A DNA stretch of 64,000 nucleotides, from NCBI GenBank assembly GCA_905160935.1, contig CAJHZI010000806.1, positions 688,501-752,500 of the forward strand, in the 5' to 3' direction. A program made the translations under genes and the position numbers. The notes beneath the pieces are model-generated. The model made no database searches. It was not told the origin of the DNA and saw nothing but the letters and a program-made list of their open reading frames with translations. This stretch comes from Enchytraeus crypticus. Taxonomy: Eukaryota > Annelida > Clitellata > Enchytraeida > Enchytraeidae. This document shows, piece by piece, positions 33,301 to 43,350 of this stretch (the stretch's first letter is position 1; each line of letters begins with the position of its first letter).

Positions 33301-36300
33301 TCAGATGTTAAAATTAATACCTGAAGAATTTCAAAATTACTGATGGTCTCCGAAATAGTGTCTCCTTTGCCATATGTTACTCCGTTGTATGTAACCGCCA
33401 AGTCTACAGGTAATGGGCCTCGTAGATTTACTGATACTTGAGTGTTGTCCTCAGATCCAATTATTGCAAATCCGTATGGTCCTAATGGACCAACCGTATC
33501 ATTATAGTAATAAGTTGTTACTACATAATCCTTGACCAAGCTTGCTGTAGGTAGAGCGCTGTATCCATCTGATATATGAGCTCCAGTCACTATGGCTTGA
33601 ACGGCTACGTGCTGTGATGAGCAAATCTGAAGTACTGATGAAATGAAAACATCAGCAGTAATAAAAGAGAATAGTAATCTCTCTACTGCATACTGATTAA
33701 TGTCATGTCCATGGCGCATGTTCCTATTCGCAGTTTATTTTCACGCTCAATAGAACTTCGTAAGAAATCCGGCTTACATAATATAGAGCTTGGCTAGGGC
33801 TAGGTCTTTAATAAAATAACAGTTAACTTTGGCTAGGAAAAACTGATTTCTGAGACAGTAGAGTAACTTGGCAGGGTCTTAGATATCCTAATGGATTAGT
33901 CAGAGTTGGCAATAAATTCTAAGAAATCGTTATATTAAAAATGGAAATTCATTAATTATTTATTAATTAGATTCTCAAAGTTTACACTTTTAACTATCAC
34001 GCATAGCTGAAGTCTCATACTGAAGGAGCATATTGATTTATGGATAGCAGTCTGAGGTAACTCGTCCCAAATAGACTAAAATCAAACTGTAAGCTCCGTA
34101 AAGGACATTGACCTTCAGTTGACTCTTGTAATCTCAAGCATCAGATCCCAAAACACAGCAATCCACAGTTTTGTTTGGCTATTCGTCTTTATCAATGAAA
34201 TCTGAATAGTTTACCATCTAAAACGCTTGTGTCTGACGAGATGTACATGTCAACAACGGCACACCCCGGCTAATGCCGTTATACATGTGTGATGTAAAAA
34301 CTCGGCACGTTGACTAAGCAACAAATAATATTAATAAAAGCAGTAATCATAATAAAAATAATAATAGTAATAGTAATAATAATAATAAGAATAAAAAATA
34401 ATAAAAATAATAGTAATACCAATAGTAATATCATTATTCTCTCTCTCTTAGGGCACTGCCTACTGGCAGGTCCATGTTACATAACGCCTCCACTTTTCTC
34501 TGTCTTCCGCCTTCCTCTTCATTTCCACATATGAGTGGGTCTTTAAATCATCTAACATACCTAACCTCGGCCTGCGCCTGCCTCTTTTTCCTTCCATTCT
34601 ACCTTCTATGACCTCTTTTAATAGACCATCCCCTCTTAGAATGTGTCATATCCATCTCTTCTTGCTATTTCTTAATACATTTATCAACTGTCTATCTGTG
34701 CCAACTCTCTCCAGTACTTCCTCATTTCTAACCTTTTGGGTCCAGCTAATCCTCTCCGTTCCTCTCCAAATCCACATTTCCAATGCCTCCAGTTTCCTAA
34801 TATCTTCCTTCCTTAAGGTCCATGATTCACACCCATACAATAGCGTGGTCCAAACCAAAGTTTTCACTATCTTTATCTTTGTGTCTTTCTTTAAACGTTT
34901 TGTTAATAGTTCTTTTCTACTACCAAAGGCCGCTTTTGCTTGTGCAATCCTACTGCATATTTCCGTCTCGTATTTCCCGTCATCGGTTATAGTATGACCC
35001 AAATATTTGAAACTCCTTATCTGTTCCAATTTCGTACCATTTATTGCTATATTAACTTCATCTTTATTATTGGACACTCTCATAACCTTGGTCTTTTTTA
35101 TATTAATCTTCATGCCATATCTCAAAACCGTATCATTCAGCCTATCCATTATGTTCTGCAATCCAATCTCGCTGCCCGCTACCATTCCTTGGTCATTTGC
35201 AAATCGTACATCTTTTAACAAATTCCCTCCTACTTTTATTCCTTCTTTCAAGTATTCCATGTCTTGATACATCATTGCCTCAGCGTAAATGTTAAACAGC
35301 AACGGCGAAATACTATAACCTTGTCTTACTCCACGTCCTATTTCACCTTCTTCTGAGTATTCTTGTTGGATTTTGATTACTGCTTTTTGATTCATATACA
35401 AGTTCAAAATTAGTCTTATATCTCTCCAGTCAATTCCTATTCCTTTTAAGATATTCATCATCGTTATCCAATCAATCCTGTCAAAGGCCTTCTGGAAGTC
35501 TACAAAGCATATAAAAACGTCATTACCATATTCTAAGCTTCTTTCGCAAAGAACCCGCATTACTCCTATTGCTTCTCTTGTGCCGCATCCATTCCTAAAA
35601 CCGCATTGTGTCTTGCTCAGTATCATGCCTGCTTTCGACTGAATGCGATTATTTACTATCTTTAATAAGATCTTTGATGCATGGGGTATTAAGCTGATTG
35701 TTCTGTAATCCGAACACGCAACAGCATTGGCTTTTTTGAGAATTGGGATCATCACTGACTTGGTAAAGTCGTCTGGCCAAATACCTGTATTGCACACTTA
35801 TATACATACCTCCATTAACTTATTGAGTGTTTCTCCACCCAACATTTTCAAGAATTGTGCTGTGATTTCATCTATTCCGACTGCCTTACCGTTCTTCATA
35901 CTGTTACTTGCAGAATAAATTTCCTCCTTCATTAAATCGGGGCCCTTTTTTTATCGTTTTCTATGATATTTTCTTCTTCTATTTTAAAATCCTCTTGAAC
36001 TGGCTTCCCAGCCTTATCATACAATTCTTCTACATAATCTCTCCATCTTTCTTTTACTTCTTCCAGCTCTGTCTTCAATTCCACATCTTTACCCATTATA
36101 CTAATGTTCTTTCCATCTCCTTTCTTTTTCTTATCGGTTCTTGTTAATATCCTGACTTCGTGGTATAATAGATCCGACCTCCCTCTTCTATCATATAATA
36201 CTAAGTCATCACACTTTTCACTCCACCAATGTTATTTTGCTTTGTCTGTAATTCTTCTAAGTTCACTGTTTAAGCTTCATTATTTCTTTCGGCCATGACT

Positions 36301-38149
36301 GGTATCTATACTTTTCCATTTTTTCTTTTCATCCATTTTGTCTAGCATCTCGCTTGTGATCTAAATATTTTATTATCATTATTATAATTAATAATAACAA
36401 TTATTATTTTGTTTTTAACCCGACTGTAAAGAACCCGAGGTTTGATAAAAGCGATTCGAGCAACACGTGCTGAATCGCCGCCTGGTTACTCGGTTATTAT
36501 TATTATTATTATAAACATTTAGCGTCTGCTTCCTCGTCGAAGAATGATTTCAGGGACGTCTCCAAAGCACACACCACTGCAGATCAATTCACCCAGACTA
36601 CTCTGAAAAGGAAATATGCTGAGGAGAAATAAGATTCTACAATTAATTTTGGTGAGGTTATTGAAATTATCAGGATTTATTGTTTTTGATTGCTGACTCC
36701 TTTTGATATGAGACCACACTCTATTGCACTTTGAATATACCGATAGGTTCAGGTAGGAAGCCTCCTTTCAGTGAAGGAAATACGTCTGCACTTGGTTGCT
36801 ATAAAAGACTCAGCAGAAACCTATAGCAATGAAGCCGGTTGACCATCGTTGTGTCGTTAAATTAATGCTATGAGTTGTACTCAATTGAAAAGCTTTCAAC
36901 TAAAGTCTTTACTGATTGTGTTATGCACAGAATTTCATGAAATCAAAAACCTTAGTTAGACCTGTCTAGTGTGAATATAATTAATATTTTATAACAATTG
37001 CCATAGTAATATAAAATAATAACTGTTAAAATAAAATAATAACAATTAATTACCATAGAAATCAGCCTAGTTGCAATGAACAAGCTTCGTGGATATCTAT
37101 CGACACCATGTATGTTACTTAAAAGCCTACGAGCCGGTGCATTTAATAATTTCAGTTACCTTTGTTGGTCTTCTGAGTTCCGACTGATATCAAATCCACT
37201 GGTAGAGAGACATTGACTGAGCTCTGGGACATCACATGGACGCTCTCCATGACGTATCCAGGTGTCCCGTACGAGATCCCGGGAGTGGACAGCTGCACGT
37301 AAGCGACTCTGCTGTTGGGATTGATGATGTAGACATGGACTGTGGGAATGAGTCCATAATAGAATTCTGTGAATCCAATGAGAAATGTTTTTCCTCCCCA
37401 AGCAGTTGCTTAATTTAATAACAGATATTAAAGCAAATAAATTCATCTAAATTTCATAGAAATTCAGAATTTCCATCTGATAATATTTTTGATCTTAATT
37501 GTCTGATTTAGGCGAGACATGAAATCCCTCAGTCAGGAACATTTTAAAAATTATTCTGTCAATTAAGTATATATCTTGGTGCAATTTCATTATACCACGA
37601 TATCTCTACAACAGTATAATGTTTCATTCGTCCCTGACATCATCCCTGGATGAGGAAACGGACGTTAAACCTTTATTAGTATTATTCAATAACATTAGTT
37701 CAACCATGAACTTCAGTTTCAATTACTTGTATTAACATAATAGTATCATTATTTTTTATTATTAAATTAGTAGTAGTGTATATTCGTATCCCGACTCTAG
37801 TTAAACTGGGATTCAAGGGAGGAGGATGATGATGATGATGATGATTAAATTAGTAGTATACTATTAGTAGGAATTAGGAGTTGAAAAGACTAGAAAACAG
37901 GGTCAAATAAGAATGCATATGTAAGCCTAATATTAACTACGTGTAGGAAAAAGTGACTAAATAAACATGTAAGTGGGATTGATGACAGTAGCACTATCAT
38001 TATCGTTATTTTTGTTGTTATTGTTGTTGTTGAGGAGTGCATCAGAATATAAAATGCATACAACAGACATACTTACTGAAGTATATTGCACACTGCAATA
38101 GAAGACAGTAGACAACTTTGAATGAGAGTCTGCGGGAAATGGCCGTCAT
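20785..38149 (-). CDS. G1: secreted IgGFc-binding-domain / PAN-like protein
   Basis: Exons on the minus strand are 38077-38149, 37160-37393, 33321-33634, 25181-25397, 21896-22441 and 20785-21068 (TGA). All junctions are GT-AG with phases 1,1,0,1,1, giving 555 residues. Residues 1-25 are a signal peptide (MTAISRRLS, then a [13 protein letters not shown] core). Residues about 26-280 resemble the IgGFc-binding N-terminal domain: [24 protein letters not shown], then [31 protein letters not shown] and YGKGD, then [29 protein letters not shown]. Residues 280-461 (exon 5) include [13 protein letters not shown] and KFVAYLTE. Residues 462-555 hold seven cysteines in a PAN/apple-like pattern ([22 protein letters not shown]). 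The introns are swollen by a LINE (intron 2), a Gypsy element (intron 3) and palindromes (intron 4), yet the reading frame is intact. Function is inferred only as an extracellular binding protein. Confidence 0.85.
21538..21735 (-). repeat. SINE-4 relic joined to a LINE-A 3' end
   Basis: The SINE-4 relic (CGTCCGCCTTAGGATTGAG) is followed at 21660-21735 by the inverted LINE-A terminus (GCACTGCCTACTGGCAGGTC). The same pair occurs at 55512-55760 in G3 intron 5, so it predates the G1/G3 duplication. Confidence 0.6.
22460..23385. other. G1 intron 4, unique part
   Basis: No gene is seen. Part of 22540-22960 is similar to 56730-57080 in G3 intron 4, so it is duplicated intron. TAGGCCTA occurs at 22948. 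Confidence 0.55.
23388..24227. repeat. Long palindrome, ~295-bp arms with TA-tract centre
   Basis: The left arm is 23388 to about 23690 and the right arm about 23935-24227. The right arm reverse-complemented matches the left nearly throughout by eye, for example GGAAACAACGGAGAATTTG at the outer ends and CCAAGTGGCGAATATA at the inner ends. Two TA tracts (about 23711-23775 and 23880-23932) and a third partial copy of the inner arm (23772-23812) lie in the centre. It produces mirror-image ORFs on both strands that I do not count as genes. It lies in G1 intron 4. Confidence 0.9.
24231..24341. repeat. Second palindrome with TA centre
   Basis: ATGGGAACTAATCCTT (24231-24246) and AAGGATTAGTTCCCAT (24326-24341) are perfect 16-bp inverted repeats around a TA tract. 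It directly follows the larger palindrome. Confidence 0.9.
24640..24895 (+). mobile_element. LINE 3' end fragment, other family
   Basis: The plus strand reads as a decayed basic C-terminus ([17 protein letters not shown], then [18 protein letters not shown]) like the end of another reverse transcriptase. No catalytic part remains. It lies in G1 intron 4. Confidence 0.4.
25420..26540. other. G1 intron 3, unique part
   Basis: No coding signal. TAGGCCTA occurs at 25726 and 26011. A short G-rich patch lies at 25960-25985. Confidence 0.5.
26545..26815 (+). repeat. R360 repeat, copy 4 (diverged)
   Basis: GGCAACGGGAAATCACCTCA and CAAGTTATAGACTACTTAAA match R360, as does a degraded terminal region GTACCTTGAAACTACCATTT. 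It lies in G1 intron 3. Confidence 0.55.
27290..27790 (+). mobile_element. LINE-A 3' fragment in G1 intron 3
   Basis: Frames with stops read AACTTCTAATAAAAGG (ELLIKG), then sequence like the [17 protein letters not shown] block, then GATGATCTTGTAACAAG and the terminus CCATGGACCTTCCGATAGGC. The same fragment, in the same place, occurs at 59440-59990 in G3 intron 3. It is antisense to the host gene and inactive. Confidence 0.75.
28045..28469 (+). repeat. 5' LTR of the Gypsy element
   Basis: TGT...ACA termini. A TATATAA box at 28210-28216 and an AATAAA at 28366-28371 give the expected U3-R-U5 order, so the transcript would start near 28240 (inferred). Confidence 0.93.
28470..28481 (+). promoter_or_regulatory. 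Primer-binding site
   Basis: TGGTGTCAGCAG directly abuts the 5' LTR. Its complement ends TGACACCA, as in a tRNA 3' end with acceptor GTCAGC, which suits a leucine tRNA. The tRNA identity is not verified. Confidence 0.6.
28666..29529 (+). CDS. gag: Gag polyprotein of the Gypsy element
   Basis: 287 codons. The N-terminal two-thirds is an alpha-helical capsid-like region ([15 protein letters not shown], then [18 protein letters not shown] and TDRLILGI). The C-terminus has two zinc-knuckle-like motifs: CNYCGRNH with the next Cys seven residues on, and a canonical CX2CX4HX4C ([14 protein letters not shown]). It packages element RNA. It ends at TGA 29527-29529, followed by CTAG. The next frame, pol, is in the same phase, so readthrough could make Gag-Pol. 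Confidence 0.9.
   Translation: MSHLSTPVPIDLSANPSSEWKRFRSHWEHYEVATDLDQKPKSKRVAVFLTSIGKDAYELFMTFDMTREDATDIDKIMNKFDQHFIGYVNVTYERYIFNKRNQEPGECFDTYYSDLRRLVKSCNFGELTESLLTDRLILGIQSESTRRKLLEIRELSLEKAVNICKCNESTTNQLRQIMGNGDSADNLNAVSKRRESHSNSSIAGRTGQSRLEKERPASRKSNMSVLRKCNYCGRNHTMNKTSCPAYGMQCNICQRYNHFATVCKSANRIQSINDDQDEPHDESYDVL
29530..32716 (+). pseudogene. pol: Pol polyprotein, broken by a stop and a frameshift
   Basis: In frame with gag after its TGA. The order is protease (LDSGAS at about 29599), reverse transcriptase ([10 protein letters not shown], then IADDILVYG), RNase H ([20 protein letters not shown]) and, after an in-frame TGA at 31432-31434, integrase (HX4H zinc region, CQVCQ, then [14 protein letters not shown] and NGKVEN acidic sites). 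The frame ends early at 32344-32346. The coding sense resumes in the +1 frame and runs to 32716, so a small indel lies near 32330. The Met at 29566 is not required if readthrough is used. As it stands this copy cannot make a full integrase. Confidence 0.88.
32823..32837 (+). promoter_or_regulatory. Polypurine tract
   Basis: TTTTGGAAAGGGAGA sits immediately before the 3' LTR and would prime plus-strand DNA synthesis. Confidence 0.8.
32838..33262 (+). repeat. 3' LTR of the Gypsy element
   Basis: Same length as the 5' LTR and nearly identical. It is followed directly by the 8-bp flanking repeat and host intron. Confidence 0.93.
33720..34440. other. G1 intron 2, unique part and AAT-like run
   Basis: No gene. 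Part of 33700-33850 resembles 60940-61080 in G3 (TTCCTATTCGCAGTTTATT, TATAGAGCTTGGCTAGGGC), so it is duplicated intron. An irregular AATAAT tract occupies about 34340-34430. Confidence 0.55.
34446..36310 (-). mobile_element. LINE-A, largest copy: reverse transcriptase region to 3' end
   Basis: The main open frame is 34646-35797. It shows reverse transcriptase motifs [31 protein letters not shown] (motif A), [14 protein letters not shown] (motif B) and VRFANDQG (motif C). A C-terminal LYGCESWTL and [20 protein letters not shown] block follows. Upstream of a TAA the same frame has [14 protein letters not shown]. Downstream of a TGA it reaches the family end near 34470. The motif C acidic pair is ND rather than DD, so the copy is catalytically dead. 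It is 5'-truncated, with no endonuclease seen. It lies in G1 intron 2 in the same orientation as the gene. Confidence 0.85.
36420..36500 (+). repeat. Short dispersed repeat ending in ATT
   Basis: GACTGTAAAGAACCCGAGG and GCAACACGTGCTGAATCG correspond to 58188-58245 (GAGCAATACGTGCTGAAT). It is followed by an ATT run. Confidence 0.45.
36505..36645 (-). repeat. SINE-3 copy
   Basis: Contains AGATCAATTCACCCAGACTA and GCTGAGGAGAAATAAGATTC, as at 8695-8850. It lies in G1 intron 2. The stretch from here to exon 2 (37160) shows nothing else. Confidence 0.6.
37625..37850 (+). repeat. SINE-3 tail followed by a GATGAT-tailed repeat
   Basis: TGGATGAGGAAACGGACGTT then an ATT tail (SINE-3, to about 37690). 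At 37790-37850, CGACTCTAGTTAAACTGGG and GATGATGATGATG. Both are in G1 intron 1. Confidence 0.6.
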
Positions 38150-38995
38150 TTCTTTCAAAAAAGAATTATTAAAATGACCTGCAAAAATTAAAAAAAACCG
38201 CTCATCGTAAAAGTATCTCTGTGTAACTACATTCACATTCAGTGAGGAATATCTACGCAAGGGACCCCATTAATCCGTCTGGATGATCCATTCGATGATC
38301 CATCTTGATCTTAAGCTGATTAAGTTTTTGCAAGTTGCAGTCAGTTGGGATATTTTGAGCTTGAGTAAAATAGAGGATGTAATTGGAATTTGCTTCAAAC
38401 GTTTTGTGCGAATTCTCTATCTTTCTCTCTCTTTCTCTCTCTCTCTATCTTTCTGTTGTTCTGTCGATCGAAGGTGCAAAATTTCATATAGTATCATAGT
38501 ATACTTTCAAGCTCATTTTGGAGCGCTTCATAGTTCAACAAACTCGTTCCTTCACAAAGTTAAAAATGAGGTCGCTTCTTTATCTTCATCGTAAATTATG
38601 GAGCTTATCACTTTAGCTAATTGGACTAATTAATATTTTGATATGAAGAGTAAAGCAGAAGCTCAAAATAAGTGTAGGAGTTATATGTCACAGGACCTGC
38701 CAACAGGTAGTGCACTAAGAGAGAGAGAGAGAGAGCGAGAGAAAGAGATAATATAGGTAACTTGTGCAAAGAGTCTATAAGATATTTGTGATAGATTCCC
38801 GTTGCCTTCTTCAATTCTTTCTTGTCACCCTTTACGATAAGCGCACTTTAGCATTTGATATATTCTCGAGTGGTTCGGACACGACACGCAATGAATTTTT
38901 AACCCTCGAGGCCTCAACATAACATAGTACCTGTAAAACTCGAATATTAATCCTAACGCTTCGCCTTTGTTAATCTAATCGCTTATAATTAATAA
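38150..38995. other. Upstream region of G1 with a LINE-A terminus
   Basis: No second gene is supported. TC/GA-rich runs lie at 38420-38450 and 38720-38745. The latter is the tail of a LINE-A 3' end at about 38640-38720 (CAGGACCTGCCAACAGG). The 103-codon plus frame at 38283-38594 has no recognisable domain. I could not identify a core promoter for G1. Confidence 0.45.
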
Positions 38996-39490
38996 AACTC
39001 ATCATTATCATCATAATCCCTTGAATCCCAGTTTAACTAAGGTCGGGATACAAATGGACTGTCTCAAATCCTGTCTGCCCTACACCACACAACCAGCCAA
39101 TCGCCCATTTGAGACTTTTCCATTCGCTAAAATTTTTGTAGCAATTTCTGGAGCGTAGGCGTTCACCTACCGAATGCCCTTTCTGACGTTGGTAAGTATC
39201 TTAGTGCTTTAACAACGACAACAATAACGATTAGAGTGCTACAGTCGTCACGGAGAACATCGAGCACTATTGAAACAAAATCAAGCCGACGAGCAAAAAG
39301 AAGGTCTAAAAACGGTACATATTCCAAAATAAAATAAATCAATCCAAAGATAGATGAAAGTAGGCCTAAACAATAATAGGTTTAAGCGCTGGTCGTAACA
39401 CATGACACTGGATGGAAAAGAGAGATGGAAAAGATAGGTCTTCAACAGCCTATTGAACTGCTCATAGGAAAGCAAAGGCCGATGTGATTT
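38995..39490 (-). mobile_element. GATGAT-tailed repeat next to a CR1-like LINE 3' end
   Basis: 38995-39195 is an inverted copy of the repeat ending AACTGGGATTCAAGGGATT. 39216-39480 is the inverted CR1-like terminus, with a 64-codon frame (MLSYEQFNRLLKTYLFHLSF) that matches the C-terminal text near 62700-62760. Confidence 0.65.
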
Positions 39491-39894
39491 AGTAGCTTTC
39501 TACGACACGTGCAATCACCGGTTCATCAATTCTTCAAACACCCCGGACACAACTGTGGGAATTATCATTTTTAAAACTAAAACTTCTATAATATTGAAAT
39601 TGTTTGAGTTAAATTGAAATTTAGTGTTTAATTTATAACTGTACTCGTACCTTCTGGCTTCGATGTGCTGCATTCCTAAAATATCCATGAATTCAGAAAA
39701 ATGTTCATCATTTAAATTGACAAACGTGAAAAATTAGATGTTGGCAAAACCCAATGAAGCAACTCCAATTATGTTAAAAGTCATTCACAATTAAATAACA
39801 ATAACTCGCATGTTGAATATTGACAATGGACCTACTGTTTCAGAACAAGAAATATTATAGATGTTTCAAAAAGAGTTCTAAACTGTAACAATTG

Positions 39895-40340
39895 TAATAT
39901 TTTTAAAAGTGTAATGTCCCTGTTTTCGTATAATGATGATATCAGAGACACCTCCATTACGTTTCACTGTAATTCGATTCATCCAGACGGTTGAAAAATG
40001 CATATGCTAAAGAGAAAGCGAAAAAATGCTAAACTGTGTCGGTTAAATGATCACAAAGCAGTAAATAAGGATTAAATATACTATAGTTCTAAGATTATAA
40101 TGAATGAATTAATAAGATGGTGATTAATGAGATGGTGAGACTCAGGAGTTAATAATAATAATAAATAATAATGGTTTAACGTCCGTTTTCTCGTATAGGG
40201 ATGATGTCTGGGACGTAACCCATCATATGTCATCACAAGTCAATTCACTGAAAAACGATCTGAAAAATCAGGTGCTGAAGAGAAAGAAGAAGATTCCAAA
40301 CGGTGCCGGTCCGGTGATAAATCAGTCAGGCGCGATGAAA
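39895..40340 (-). repeat. Two SINE-3 copies in tandem
   Basis: The copies at about 39895-40040 and 40160-40330 share GTAATTCGATTCATCCAGACGG or AAGTCAATTCACTG-type text and the GTTTAACGTCCGTTTTCTCG tail. They lie in the intergenic region between G1 and G2. Confidence 0.6.
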
Positions 40341-40344
40341 AAAA

Positions 40345-41640
40345 TTATCTGGCGGGGAGATATGTGTTTTTGACCAACAACGGAAAGTTGAAATAGTAGA
40401 ACATTAGAGAAGATCAAGAGGCAGGGAGTTCGAAACTGCAGGAGCGAAGAAAGAGAATGAACGTCCATCTAATGAAGTTTACAATTATTGCAATAAAGAA
40501 CTGAAGAAGCCAAATTAAAGACTGTGTAGTTATTATAAATTGTTTTTACGCAAATCCTTATTCACAGCATCTAAAACTTATAATTGCATAAACTTATTTT
40601 AAAAATTTACTAAATTCCATAAATGTATTGTATATATTTACTTGAAATTTCAATTTTAATAAATTAAAGCCATGGAGTTTACTTTAATTAACAAATCCGA
40701 AGAGAGATTAATTTGAAATAAACCCAAGGTTATGATGGTCTATATGAATGCCTGATAAAGTTCTTTAATTACGGAAGAACTTTAACTTTGGTTAATTTAA
40801 TTTTTCATAAAAAGTGTTTATGAAAATATTATTTAATGAAAATCAATATATCTCTAAATTGTTTTAAAGACAATTTTCCAGTACTAAGAGCCTCGAAGCA
40901 CACAACCACAGGATGAAGTAATTTCAGGTCGGCAGTTTCCCTCTTGTCATTTTCAATCAATAATTTCGTGACTGCAAACCGTCACGCAAACACAATGGAT
41001 ATTTCAATGAGACGGCATTCATAGCGGATCGTAATGAGTGACTTAAAATATTACATTCGTGTAGTTATCTTTTCGGGTTTATTTTCAGCAGTATGTATGA
41101 TATTTATTGTTGCTAGGAATTGTTTTAAATCTGTACCGTAACGTATTCTTTGGCCCGACGTTGCATTTACCATTCTTTAAAATGAAAGTTCAGCTTAAGC
41201 CATCACCATCCAAATCAACACTTGCATGCACCTAATAGTCTTATAGAAAAATAAGCTACAGTAACAGTAGCAGTAGTTGCAGTAGCAGTAGCTGCGGTAG
41301 TATGTAGCAGTAGCTTTAACAGTAGTTGTTGCAGTGGCCGTAGCAGTAGCTTTAGTAATAACAGAACAATGGCAGTGTGCAGTATCTGTAATTGTATTTG
41401 TAATAGTAAAGGTAAAAAAAGTAAACACGCATTAAAGTGAAATGATCAACTATGTCGATATCTATCACCTTTAATACCTCATGTTTAAACATTTAAACAG
41501 CTCGAGCTGTTACATAATCTGCTGTAAATAATTTATTAAATAGAATACACTCCCAAATTCCCATTTTTTCATTGATTTATTATTTAATTCCATAATATAA
41601 GTAAAACTTAATAAATGTATTAGATTGTAATACACTTACT
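40345..41640. other. Intergenic G1-G2, no gene seen
   Basis: AT-rich DNA. A GTAGCAGTAGCTGC-type degenerate trinucleotide stretch lies at 41255-41380, and a short SINE-2 fragment at 41445-41500. 40960-41030 shares ACACAATGG and TTCAATGAGACGGCATT with 52055-52090, upstream of G2. Confidence 0.5.
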
Positions 41641-41784
41641 ATATTATTTATTTATTTCACTGGGTACAGAGAGGATACTTCTTTCAGGGAATGACGCCCC
41701 TGCCCAGCAAATGTTAGTCGAAACAGAGGAAGGAACAAGGGGCCCACCTCGTCATAAGCAGAATCTCAAAGAATAATATTATCT

Positions 41785-42500
41785 TTCTCTAGCTCGCTCT
41801 TAGTGTACTGCCTATTGGCCAATAAGGCATATAACACCTCCACTATTTTCGGTCTTCCGTTTTCCTCTTCGTGTCCACGTATGAGTGGATCTTAAAATCA
41901 TCTAACATTTCTAATCTCAGATTGCCTCTGCCTTTTTTTGTTTCCATTCTAGGTTATGTCCATTTTAAGTAGAGATTATCGCCTGAGGATGTGTCCTATA
42001 CAACTCTTCTTTTTATTTCTTAATGCTTTTTTCAACTGTCCATCTGTAGCAACTCTATACAGAATATCCTCTTTTGTAACCGATTGAGTCCAGCTAATCT
42101 TTTCCAGTTTTCACTATATCCACAGTTCCAATGCCTCTAGTTTCCTTATATCTTCCTTCCTTTAGGTCCATGTTTCATATCCATATAATAGCATGGTTCA
42201 AACCAAAGTTTTCACTATCTTTATCTTCCTGACTTTCTCTAGACTTTTTGTAAAAATTCTTTCCCATTACCGATGGCTTTCTCTGCATGTACATTGTACA
42301 ATCCTATCACATATAACTCGGTCTCATATTTCCCACCGTCTGATATAGCATGACGTAAATATTTGAAAAAACTTACCTGTTCCAATTTCTTACCTGTTAT
42401 TATAAAATTTATTTCACCTCTATTTTGGGAATTTTTCATAACTTTTGTCTTTATATTGTTAACCGTCATTCCATATTTCAATGCCGTATCATTTTAATAG
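41785..42500 (-). mobile_element. LINE-A 3' fragment
   Basis: The inverted LINE-A terminus (TAGTGTACTGCCTATTGGC) starts at about 41808. The 80-codon frame 42239-42481 corresponds to the VMKNSQNRGEINFIITGKKL then QVSFFKYLRHAISDGGKYE region after motif C. It is decayed. Confidence 0.7.
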
Positions 42501-42829
42501 TCTGAATTATACGACGTTGAAATATGGAGTGAAGATTAACATCACCAGGAGTTCGAATATTAGTATATCAAAACGAATGTTATAGATGATTCAAAGATCC
42601 ACTCGGTCGTGGACATGACGAGGAAAACGGACGATAGAGATGAGAGGATGCTTTTGACACCATGGACCCGAAGAAAAGGTGAAAAAATTGCAATAGTTCT
42701 AATAAATTAATTTTAGACATTAGCAGATAGTTAGAGTACCATTATAAAAATTCTGATAAAAGAGATTGCAGAATGCTAATTTTTTTGGTAATTATTTATA
42801 TTTTGATTGATAAATGATTGAATCATCAT

Positions 42830-43015
42830 AGTCATCACCCTGGTGATGATAATCATCGTTATCATCATCTTCCCTTGAAACCCACTTTACCTAAGATCGG
42901 TGATAAACTTTTCCAAAGCATTTAGAAATGTTTGTTTAATTTCTTGAGTCTAGGGGCACATCAACAGAATGGCTTTTCTGACTTTGGTTTGGATCTTAGT
43001 GTTTTGTCATAATAT
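42830..43015 (-). repeat. GATGAT-tailed dispersed repeat, copy
   Basis: CATCATCTTCCCTTGAAACC and GAATGGCTTTTCTGACTTTG match 38995-39195. Confidence 0.5.
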
Positions 43016-43204
43016 TCGACACGTAAATCAGTCCATGGTTTGTAAATTATTTAGACACCTAGACACAACACAGGTATATAAGGAGTGATAAAAAGTCGAC
43101 TATCAGCAGGAACATAATTCATAATCTGAGCACTGTCCATTCCAATCACTTTTCTACGTTTAGAATTGTTGCAATATCTAAGATGACAGACCAGTTTAAA
43201 AAGG

Positions 43205-43350
43205 TGGCGAAGCTAATGTTAACGCCAGTTTTCTCAGTCGAAAGCGATGTCAGTGACAGGCGAGCCCAGGATTTAAACCCCGCACATTCAGATCCACGAT
43301 CGAGTATCTTAGCGACATCGTCACTGACTCCAATCAGTTGCTAATTAATT
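43205..43350 (-). repeat. SINE-1, copy 3
   Basis: Inverted SINE-1 with GTTAACGCCAGTTTTCTC, GAAAGCGATGTCAGTGAC and the B-box complement. It is intergenic, downstream of G2. The stretch 43350-44005 has no other feature beyond a TTTATT at 43828-43833 that would be an AATAAA for G2. Confidence 0.7.

Noticed and set aside
37156..37446. Minus-strand 96-codon ORF and plus 37236-37418
   Set aside because: Both are wrong frames of G1 exon 2. The coding frame is the one giving KTFLIGF and [10 protein letters not shown], which joins in phase with exons 1 and 3.
38283..38594. 103-codon plus ORF upstream of G1
   Set aside because: There is no recognisable domain, part is a CT-rich run and there is no conserved counterpart upstream of G2.
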